Assembly: GCA_958403605.1 (NCBI GenBank)
Contig: CATXYA010000089.1
Span: 1 to 6,860, forward strand
From: an uncultured Oscillospiraceae bacterium
Lineage (GTDB): Bacteria; Bacillota; Clostridia; Oscillospirales; Ruminococcaceae
Direction: 5' to 3'
Length of the DNA: 6,860 nucleotides
Both the position numbers and the translations under genes were made by a program. This document shows, piece after piece, positions 1 to 5,063 of this stretch. Within the stretch, counting starts at the first letter, position 1, and each line of letters begins with the position of its first letter. The notes beneath the pieces were generated by a model. That model was not told the origin of the DNA, did no database searches, and saw only the letters and a list, made by a program, of their open reading frames with translations.

Positions 1-189
1 TGGCTGACACCGGCGGGCCAGGCGGCGTTCCGGCAGGTGACGGGCCTGTTCGGCGCCTGGGACGACGCCGTGTGCGCGGGCCTCACCGCCGCGCAGAAGG
101 AGCAGTTGACGGTGGCGCTGGACACCGTATGGCGCAGCGCCGGGGCGGGCCTGTCCAAGCAGGCCCTGGGGAAAGGAGAACCGGAATGA
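1..189 (+). CDS. MarR-family transcriptional regulator, C-terminal part (5' end outside window)
   Basis: An open frame enters from the left edge in frame 1 and stops at TGA 187-189, giving the last 62 residues. The fragment opens with WLTPAGQAAF, which matches the 'LT.xG' motif that follows the wing of the winged helix in MarR proteins. After it come amphipathic helices with the pattern GLTAAQKEQL, typical of the C-terminal dimerisation helices in this family (GLs.eE...L..lL). The DNA-binding helix-turn-helix lies outside the window, so the assignment rests on the C-terminal half only. The gene overlaps the next one by 4 bp (ATGA), so the two are almost certainly cotranscribed and translationally coupled, and the regulator probably controls the flavodoxin. 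In bilirubin-reducing gut Clostridia a MarR-type regulator called BilQ accompanies bilR and bilS; this could be such a protein, but that is inference from the neighbour. Confidence 0.75.
   Translation, partial: WLTPAGQAAFRQVTGLFGAWDDAVCAGLTAAQKEQLTVALDTVWRSAGAGLSKQALGKGEPE
172..178 (+). promoter_or_regulatory. Ribosome binding site of the flavodoxin gene
   Basis: AAAGGAG lies 7 nt upstream of the ATG at 186. This site decides the start: the frame is open further upstream, to an ATG at 72, but that stretch is a shadow of the preceding MarR frame. The ATG at 186 gives a protein beginning directly with the first flavodoxin beta strand. Confidence 0.8.
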
Positions 190-701
190 CGTATTCCATC
201 GTATTCGAGAGCAAGACGGGCAACACCCGGCAGGCGGCGGAGGCCATCCGCGCGGCGCTGGGGGCGGAAAACTGCGCGGCCTTCGGCGGCCCCTGCGCGG
301 AGGCGGCCGGGGCGGACGTGGTCTTCCTCGGCTTTTGGACGGACAAGGGCGCCTGCCCCGAGGCCCTGGCCCAGTTTTTGGGCGGCCTGCAGAATCAGGC
401 GGTGGCGCTGTTCGGCACCGCGGGCTTTGGCGGGGACCCCGCCTATTTCGACGGTATCCTCCAGCGGGTGGCGGCGCTGCTGCCCGCGGGCTGCCGCCTG
501 CTGGGCGGCCACATGTGCCAGGGCCGCATGCCCGCCTCCGTGGGCGCGCGGTACGAGGCCATGGCCCGGCAGGACCCGGCAAACAAGCAGGTGCAGCTGC
601 TGCTGGAAAACTTTCAACAGGCGCAGAGCCACCCGGACGCGGACGACCTGGCGGCCATGGGGGCGTTTGCCAAACAGGCCTGGGCCGCGGCCCAGGGGTG
701 A
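186..701 (+). CDS. Flavodoxin family protein, BilS-like
   Basis: This 171-residue protein has a flavodoxin-like fold. The N-terminal strand (TYSIVFE) runs into the phosphate-binding loop SKTGNT at residues 9-14, the FMN 5'-phosphate site of flavodoxins. Two further conserved blocks follow: GFWTDKG at 49-55 and FGTAGFGG at 76-83, where flavodoxins contact the isoalloxazine ring, and then MCQGRMP at 110-116. This set of blocks and the length match, from memory, the clostridial flavodoxins annotated BilS, the putative electron-transfer partner of bilirubin reductase BilR, which reduces bilirubin toward urobilinogen. The protein would be cytosolic; no signal peptide or membrane segment is seen. 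It starts inside the MarR stop codon (ATGA) and is followed by a strong terminator, so it is the last gene of its operon. Flavodoxin membership is well supported. The BilS assignment is tentative because no reductase gene is in view; the protein could carry electrons to another flavoenzyme. Confidence 0.87.
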   Translation: MTYSIVFESKTGNTRQAAEAIRAALGAENCAAFGGPCAEAAGADVVFLGFWTDKGACPEALAQFLGGLQNQAVALFGTAGFGGDPAYFDGILQRVAALLPAGCRLLGGHMCQGRMPASVGARYEAMARQDPANKQVQLLLENFQQAQSHPDADDLAAMGAFAKQAWAAAQG

Positions 702-710
702 ACAAGGAGC

Positions 711-765
711 AAAAAAAGAGAGGGCGCGCTGCCAGCAGGGCTTTGGCAGCGCGCCCTCTTTCTTT
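711..765. terminator. Bidirectional rho-independent terminator between convergent operons
   Basis: A perfect 16-bp inverted repeat (arms 719-734 and 744-759, starting AGAGGGCGCG) encloses a 9-nt loop. On the plus strand it is followed by a T-rich run (759-768, TTTCTTTTTC), and on the minus strand by the complement of seven A residues (711-717). It therefore works as an intrinsic terminator both for the flavodoxin operon, whose stop codon lies about 18 nt before the stem, and for the converging minus-strand operon, which ends at 882 and would have a trailer of about 120 nt. Confidence 0.92.
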
Positions 766-881
766 TTCTGCTGAATTCCCGGAGGAACAGGAAAAGGCGC
801 CGGGGAAGGGCGTCCTCTGCCGGCGGCGCGGCAGCTAAGGGCCGCCGCTGCGGATAGGCGGGAAGGCCTGCAGGCGTCCGC

Positions 882-1781
882 TCAAGAGTGTTCCTTTTCG
901 GCGGCCCCGCTTTTTTTCGCCGACTTTTTCACCTGCTCGTGGAAAAAGTAGTTGACCACAACAGGCGGCGCCGCAAAGGGGCGCTGCATCGAATCGTCGT
1001 CCCGCACGTAGGGCAGGCCCTCCGCCGCGGTAAACGTCCGCATTTCCTCATCCAGCTCGGCCCAGTAGGCGCGGTCGTTCCGCTGGTAGATGGCATGATA
1101 AAGCGGCAGCAGATCGGGGTATTTTTCCCGGATGTAGTCCAGAATGACCGTCTTGTAGCCTCCCCGCAGGTTCAAATTTTCCAGCCACACCAGGTTGCAT
1201 TGGTCCTTGGCGCGTCGGATGATGGCGGGCACGTCGGTGATGCCGGGGAAGATGGGCGAAATGAAGCAGGTGGTGCGCACCCCGGCGTCGTGGAAGGCCT
1301 TCATGGCGGCCAGGCGGCGCCCGATGCTCACCGCCTCGTCCATATCAGCCCGGAAATCCTCGTCCAGCGTGTTGATGGACCAGGACACGCGGGCGTCCGG
1401 GAAGGTCTTGATGAGGTTAAGATCGCGCAAAACAAGGTCGGATTTGGTGGCGATGCTGATCTTGCACCCGCTCCCCTGCATTTGCTCCAACAGCGCCCGG
1501 GTGCGGCCATAGGTCTCCTCCAGCGGCTGATAGGGATCTGTCACGGAGCCGATAAACAGCTCCTTGCCCGCATAGCGCTCCGGGTGCGGGATGGCGGGCC
1601 AGCGCTTCACGTCCACAAAGGCGCCCCAGGGCTCGGTGTGGCCCGTAAACCGCTTCATGAAGCTGGCATAGCAGTACTTGCAGGCGTGGGCGCAGCCGCC
1701 GTAGGGGTTGACGGAATAGTCGCTGACGGGCAGGTTGGATTTCGTGAGGACGTTTTTTGTCTCGATCTCTTTGACGATCAT
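882..1781 (-). CDS. Radical SAM protein, SplB/spore photoproduct lyase-like (COG1533 type)
   Basis: This 299-residue cytosolic enzyme has the radical SAM cluster motif CxxxCxxC at Cys30, Cys34 and Cys37, within NPYGGCAHACKYCYA. That context is typical of the COG1533 (SplB-related) branch rather than of true spore photoproduct lyases, which have a different N-terminal region. The three cysteines should bind a [4Fe-4S] cluster that cleaves S-adenosylmethionine to a 5'-deoxyadenosyl radical. Further family segments are FIGSVTDPYQPLE (about 76-88), a stretch around 110-116 (SIATKSD), VSWSINTLDE, and TCFISPIFPGITD. The C-terminus is lysine-rich (VKKSAKKSG) and looks like a disordered tail. The ATG at 1781 has GGAGG 7 nt upstream (1789-1793). 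It is the last gene of a four-gene operon, 23 nt after the nitroreductase stop. The substrate is unknown for most of this branch and cannot be read from the sequence. Confidence 0.9.
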   Translation of the reverse strand: MIVKEIETKNVLTKSNLPVSDYSVNPYGGCAHACKYCYASFMKRFTGHTEPWGAFVDVKRWPAIPHPERYAGKELFIGSVTDPYQPLEETYGRTRALLEQMQGSGCKISIATKSDLVLRDLNLIKTFPDARVSWSINTLDEDFRADMDEAVSIGRRLAAMKAFHDAGVRTTCFISPIFPGITDVPAIIRRAKDQCNLVWLENLNLRGGYKTVILDYIREKYPDLLPLYHAIYQRNDRAYWAELDEEMRTFTAAEGLPYVRDDDSMQRPFAAPPVVVNYFFHEQVKKSAKKSGAAEKEHS

Positions 1782-1804
1782 AAGAAAGCCTCCGCGCTTT
1801 TACG

Positions 1805-2404
1805 TTACCATTTGTTCCAGTGGACCTTGTTTTCCACCGTGGCCTTGACCTGGGCGGGCACCAAGGCGTCCGGGGCCGCGTAGCCCAGCAGCACCAGGGC
1901 CGGGAGCACGTACCCGTCCGGGACGCTCATCAGCTCCTTGATCTGCTCCGGCTCCTTTTTCACGGGGATGTGCACGACAGAGCCCAGCCCCTCGGCGGTG
2001 GCGGCCAACAGAAGGTTTTCGATAAGCGCCCAGGCCGCGCCGTAGTCCATCAGGCCGTAATCGTTGGTGGTGCTTTTCAGGCCGTACTTGCACTTGAAAT
2101 AGGGCAGGACCACGCAGGCGGCCTCCGCCACCATCATCCGCTGGCGAGGATAGGCGATCTTGAACATCTCCTGCTGGGGCGTTTTCGGCTCGGTGATGCG
2201 GCAGGGATAGGGCTTGATGCGCTGGGCCAGCTCCCGGATGGCGGCCTTGTCCGTCAGCGTCACCAGCTCCCACTGGCGCTGGTGGTTGGAGGAGGGCGCT
2301 TTCAGCCCGGCGGTCAAGATGCGCTCCAGCACCTCCCGGGGGATCTCCCGGTCCTCGAACTGGCGGATGCTCCTTCTCTTTGCGATCACTTCATAAAATT
2401 CCAT
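1805..2404 (-). CDS. Nitroreductase family protein (FMN-dependent)
   Basis: This is a 199-residue protein of the NfsB/NfsA-like nitroreductase fold, which normally forms FMN-binding homodimers and uses NAD(P)H to reduce nitro compounds, quinones or other electrophiles. The N-terminal RRSIRQF (10-16) is the family's phosphate/FMN-contacting motif. APSSNHQ (36-42) matches the usual 'APS..N.Q' block. A late GLGS at about 139-142 and the C-terminal ending VHWNKW are also typical. There is no signal peptide. The start at 2404 has GGGAG 8 nt upstream. The gene lies 16 nt after the MATE stop and 23 nt before the radical SAM gene, so it belongs to the MarR-led operon. That position suggests a role in detoxifying or transforming the compound that induces the operon. 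Some family members have other roles, for example dehydrogenation or flavin destruction, so the substrate remains open. Confidence 0.92.
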   Translation of the reverse strand: MEFYEVIAKRRSIRQFEDREIPREVLERILTAGLKAPSSNHQRQWELVTLTDKAAIRELAQRIKPYPCRITEPKTPQQEMFKIAYPRQRMMVAEAACVVLPYFKCKYGLKSTTNDYGLMDYGAAWALIENLLLAATAEGLGSVVHIPVKKEPEQIKELMSVPDGYVLPALVLLGYAAPDALVPAQVKATVENKVHWNKW

Positions 2405-2420
2405 CGTCTCTGCTCCCTTT

Positions 2421-3794
2421 TTAAATATCGTCCCGGGTCACGTTCCTCCGCCAGAGGTATTTCTTGTAGCGGGGATAGATCCAGGGCACCTTGACCACCT
2501 CGTCGGACATGACGACGAGATATACCACCATGACCGGCCAATGAAAGACAAAGGTGCCCAGCAGCGCCAGCGGCAGCGAGAAGCACCATTTGCTGATCAG
2601 CACCGATTGGGCGTCGTAAATGGTATCACCGCCCGCCGGAAAAACGCCGCAGGCGATGATGTTGTTCAGCGGATAGGCAAACAGGTACACCGCCGCCACG
2701 GCCATCATTTTCAGAAGATAGCTTCTGGCCTGCTCCGTGAGGACGAAAAAAATGCTTGCCAGGGGGCCGATCATCCCAAGCAGCGCGATGTTCACAAAGC
2801 CGCACAGGAACGAGATCCTCCAGAATTTGGCCGCACAGCGCTCGGCCTCCGCCAGCTCGTTCTGCCCCAGCAGCCGGCCGATCATAATAGCCGCGCCGCT
2901 GGAAAGCCCCTTGCAGAAGCAGGTGGCAAGCTCCAGCACCAGGGCGGTGATGGAATCTGCCGCCACCGCGTCGCTGCCCAGATGCCCCATGATGAGCGAG
3001 CGCATGGAGTAGCCCACGCCCCAGGTGAGGCAGCTTGCCAAAGCGGGCAGCGTGACCTTCGCCAGATCCCGGTACAGCGTTTTGGAAACGCTGAAAAAGG
3101 AAGCCCTGTCGGGGTGGAGGTGCTTTTTGCGGTGGGAATCCACCAGGCACACGGCAAAGGCGGAAGCCTCCACCACCACGGTGGAGATGGCGCAGCCCGC
3201 AACGCCCAGGCGGGGCGCGCCCGCAAGGCCGTAGATCAGAAACAGGTCCGCCGTCATGTCGATCACCACGGTCAGCACGCTGATGGCCGCGCTGACGGCG
3301 GCGCGGTCCGCGATCTTCATGACCATCAGATAGATCTGGGACAGCCCGGCGAACAGGTACGACCAGCCCACGATCCGCAGATATTCGCTGCCGATGGCGA
3401 TCAGCTCCTGGTCGGGCGTGTAGATGCGCATCAGCCGCGCGGGAAAGAAAACGGCGGCCACAAAAAAGACGGCCGACACCGCTCCGCTGAGCGTAAGGCC
3501 CATGGCCATCAGCTTTTTGATGGTGCCGTGATCTTTTTTGCCATAGTACTGCGACACCAGGATGCTGCACCCGGCCACAACGCTGCCGGTAAACAGATTC
3601 ATCAGAAACGAGATCTGGTTCGCCAGGGAGACGGCGGAAACGGCATTTTGCGACAGCCGCCCCAGCATCAGGGCGTCGGAGGCGCCCACCAGCGCCAGCA
3701 TGAGGTTTTGCAGCGCCACCGGCAGGGCGATCGCCAGCAAATTTTTGCGGAACGGCTTTTCCGCAAGGACGGTCCGGTCCCTCCGTGCCATCAT
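2421..3794 (-). CDS. MATE family efflux transporter
   Basis: This 457-residue integral membrane protein has the usual MATE length and about 12 hydrophobic segments arranged in two halves. The N-terminal segment follows the family pattern (KNLLAIALPVALQNLM, then a VGASDALMLGRL-like stretch). The loop ILVSQYYGKKD after the second segment and the C-terminal FPAGGDT at 385-391 are typical of DinF/NorM-related bacterial MATE proteins. The protein should export cationic drugs, metabolites or xenobiotics from the cytoplasm, driven by Na+ or H+; the coupling ion cannot be told from this reading. The first ATG (3794) is preceded by AAGGAG at 3801-3806, 6 nt away, and overlaps the MarR stop by 4 bp (ATGA); a second ATG follows immediately. 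Coupling to the MarR gene strongly suggests that MarR controls this pump. Confidence 0.95.
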   Translation of the reverse strand: MMARRDRTVLAEKPFRKNLLAIALPVALQNLMLALVGASDALMLGRLSQNAVSAVSLANQISFLMNLFTGSVVAGCSILVSQYYGKKDHGTIKKLMAMGLTLSGAVSAVFFVAAVFFPARLMRIYTPDQELIAIGSEYLRIVGWSYLFAGLSQIYLMVMKIADRAAVSAAISVLTVVIDMTADLFLIYGLAGAPRLGVAGCAISTVVVEASAFAVCLVDSHRKKHLHPDRASFFSVSKTLYRDLAKVTLPALASCLTWGVGYSMRSLIMGHLGSDAVAADSITALVLELATCFCKGLSSGAAIMIGRLLGQNELAEAERCAAKFWRISFLCGFVNIALLGMIGPLASIFFVLTEQARSYLLKMMAVAAVYLFAYPLNNIIACGVFPAGGDTIYDAQSVLISKWCFSLPLALLGTFVFHWPVMVVYLVVMSDEVVKVPWIYPRYKKYLWRRNVTRDDI

Positions 3795-4258
3795 GACCCG
3801 CTCCTTCCGCTGGGAAGCTGTTCAAATTTTTCTTTCATGCGGTGGGAAAAAAGCGTGGTCAGGCGCACCAGCTCCGCAATTTCCTCTTCCTGCAGCTCGG
3901 CCATGGCGTCTATTTCCGCCTGGGCCGCGGGCGGGATGATCTTTTTGGCGTACGCGGTGCCCGCGCCGGTAAAGCGGACGATCTTACTGCGCCGGTCCGC
4001 CTCCGCTTCGGTCAGCGACACATAGCCCTGCCGCCAAAACTTTTTGACGATGGCGCTCACGGTCTGCTTGGTGGCGGACAGCCGCTCGCAGATCTCCGAC
4101 TGCAGGCAGCCCTCCGGCGCAAACCAGAGGATATCCAGCACGAACAGCTCCTTGGCCGTCAAATTGTGCTTTCTGGCATACAGCTCATAGGCGGCGAATT
4201 GCACATCCCGCAGCCTGCCGTAGCAGTTGACGTGCGCCCGCACAGCTTCCCGGTCCAT
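3791..4258 (-). CDS. MarR-family transcriptional regulator controlling the MATE operon
   Basis: This 155-residue protein has the usual MarR size and layout. A leading helix (about 5-30) and the segment LTAKELFVLDIL (33-44) precede the winged helix. LQSEICERL forms the first helix of the helix-turn-helix, ATKQTVSAIVKKFWRQGYV (62-80) the recognition helix, and DRRSK (88-92) the wing, whose DxRxK pattern is the family's DNA-contacting motif. C-terminal helices form the dimer interface. Such proteins are mostly dimeric repressors released from DNA by small ligands or oxidation; Cys12, Cys51 and Cys57 are present, but a redox role is only a possibility. The ATG at 4258 has a perfect GGAGGTGA just upstream (4263-4270). 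The gene leads the operon and overlaps the MATE gene by 4 bp, the classic repressor-exporter arrangement. An AT-rich palindrome over its predicted transcription start suggests autorepression. Confidence 0.94.
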   Translation of the reverse strand: MDREAVRAHVNCYGRLRDVQFAAYELYARKHNLTAKELFVLDILWFAPEGCLQSEICERLSATKQTVSAIVKKFWRQGYVSLTEAEADRRSKIVRFTGAGTAYAKKIIPPAAQAEIDAMAELQEEEIAELVRLTTLFSHRMKEKFEQLPSGRSGS

Positions 4259-4286
4259 GGACTCACCTCCGGTAAAATGTTGGATT

Positions 4287-4300
4287 GTCTAATATTTGAC
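4287..4300. promoter_or_regulatory. Candidate MarR operator (imperfect palindrome)
   Basis: The 14-bp sequence GTCTAATATTTGAC is palindromic at 12 of 14 positions (the mismatches are the symmetric pair at positions 4 and 11). It starts 4 bp downstream of the minus-strand -10 hexamer and covers the expected transcription start at about 4297. Its size, AT-rich core and position match the operators of MarR repressors, which block RNA polymerase at such sites. Binding is inferred, not shown. Confidence 0.6.
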
Positions 4301-4303
4301 TTT

Positions 4304-4332
4304 ATCATAGCGCAAACGCGGCCGCCTGTCAA
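4304..4332 (-). promoter_or_regulatory. Sigma-A-type promoter of the MarR-MATE-nitroreductase-radical SAM operon
   Basis: Read on the minus strand, a consensus -35 hexamer TTGACA (4332-4327) is followed by a 17-bp spacer and the -10 hexamer TATGAT (4309-4304), one mismatch from TATAAT. The predicted start near 4297 gives a leader of about 39 nt before the ATG at 4258. It is the only strong promoter seen for the four minus-strand genes. Confidence 0.82.
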
Positions 4333-4373
4333 GAGACATTGCCGCGCGGGGCCTTTTTCTTTTGCTTTTTCCG

Positions 4374-4382
4374 TGCTATGAT
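4374..4382 (+). promoter_or_regulatory. Extended -10 promoter of the acetyltransferase operon
   Basis: TGCTATGAT forms an extended -10 element (TGn plus TATGAT) 45 nt upstream of the ATG at 4428, with a T-rich stretch (4354-4370) and no good -35 hexamer ahead of it. The start would fall near 4389. It is back to back with the minus-strand promoter, whose -35 ends 42 bp away. This is weaker than the divergent promoter and moderately supported. Confidence 0.5.
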
Positions 4383-4391
4383 GGGGAAAAA

Positions 4392-4408
4392 GGCGCGCGC
4401 AGCGCGCC
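4392..4408 (+). other. Short GC hairpin in the acetyltransferase leader
   Basis: GGCGCGC and GCGCGCC form a perfect 7-bp stem around the 3-nt loop GCA. It lies between the predicted transcription start and the ribosome binding site AGGAGG (4414-4419), from which it is separated by 5 nt. No T run follows, so it is not an intrinsic terminator. It could stabilise the 5' end of the message or affect ribosome access. Confidence 0.5.
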
Positions 4409-4427
4409 GAAACAGGAGGAACGATCG

Positions 4428-5063
4428 ATGGGACAAAGTGAAGCGCGCCGGCGCATGGAGGCCGGGCTGCTGTATGACGCCGGCGACGCCGACATTCTGG
4501 GGGAGCAGTTCCCCTGTCTGGACCTGCTGTACCAGTTCAACAACACGCCCCCGTCGCAGATGGCGCGGCGGGAGGCGCTTTTGCGGCAGATGCTGGCCGA
4601 GATCGGCCCCGGCTGCTATGTGGAGCCGCCGCTGCGCGCCAACTGGGGCGGGCGCCACGTCCATTTTGGGCGGGAGGTCTACGCCAATTTCAACCTGACG
4701 CTGGTGGACGACGGCCACATCTACGTGGGGGACGGCGTGATGTTCGGCCCCAACGTGACGGTGGCCACGGGCGCGCACCCCATCGACCCGCAGCTGCGCC
4801 GCACGCAGATGCAGTACAACAAGGACGTGCACATCGGGGAAAACGTGTGGATCGGCGCGGGCGCCATCATCCTGCCGGGCGTCACCATCGGTGCGGGCAC
4901 GGTGGTGGGCGCGGGCAGCGTGGTGACGAAGGACCTGCCGCCGAACGTGGTGGCCGTGGGCAACCCCTGCCGGGTGCTGCGGCCCATCGGCCCCGAAGAC
5001 CGCAAATTTTATGACCGGGACAAGCCCATCGACGTGGCCATCCCGGGGGAGGAAACGAAATGA
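4428..5063 (+). CDS. Sugar O-acetyltransferase, LacA/Maa/NodL family
   Basis: This 211-residue cytosolic enzyme has the layout of maltose and galactoside O-acetyltransferases, trimers that move an acetyl group from acetyl-CoA to a sugar hydroxyl. The N-terminal helical part, MEAGLLYDAGDADI at 10-23 and LLYQFNNTPPS at 33-43, matches the Maa N-terminal domain. From about residue 65 it becomes a left-handed beta helix of hexapeptide repeats (for example IYVGDGVMFGPNVTV, then VHIGENVWIGAGAIILPGVTIG). His117 in GAHPID is the expected catalytic base, and AVGNPCRVLRPI near the C-terminus is the standard closing motif. The chosen ATG has AGGAGG 8 nt upstream; the frame is open further upstream but lacks such a site. 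The C-terminal tail is slightly longer than in short Maa proteins. It overlaps the GH43 gene by 4 bp, so its acceptor may be a sugar released by that hydrolase; this is inference. Confidence 0.93.
   Translation: MGQSEARRRMEAGLLYDAGDADILGEQFPCLDLLYQFNNTPPSQMARREALLRQMLAEIGPGCYVEPPLRANWGGRHVHFGREVYANFNLTLVDDGHIYVGDGVMFGPNVTVATGAHPIDPQLRRTQMQYNKDVHIGENVWIGAGAIILPGVTIGAGTVVGAGSVVTKDLPPNVVAVGNPCRVLRPIGPEDRKFYDRDKPIDVAIPGEETK

Noticed and set aside
72..185. Upstream extension of the flavodoxin frame to an ATG at 72
   Set aside because: The extension overlaps the MarR coding end, has no flavodoxin-like sequence, and the ATG at 186 has a good ribosome binding site and begins exactly at the first beta strand.
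819..852. GC-rich imperfect inverted repeat near the end of the radical SAM gene
   Set aside because: The pairing is short and interrupted and has no T run on either strand; the perfect hairpin at 719-759 explains termination better.
888..1883. A 331-codon plus-strand open frame opposite the radical SAM gene
   Set aside because: It runs antisense to a gene with an intact CxxxCxxC motif and a good ribosome binding site; the long frame follows from high third-position GC.
2541..4025. A 494-codon plus-strand open frame opposite the MATE and MarR genes
   Set aside because: The translation is low in hydrophobic order and rich in His, Gln, Arg and Gly, typical of the antisense frame of a membrane protein gene; no family motif is visible.
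4341..4370. GC-rich stretch followed by a T-rich run, resembling a terminator
   Set aside because: The possible stem is only 3-4 bp and there is no plus-strand gene upstream to terminate; the T-rich run is better read as the region ahead of the extended -10 promoter.
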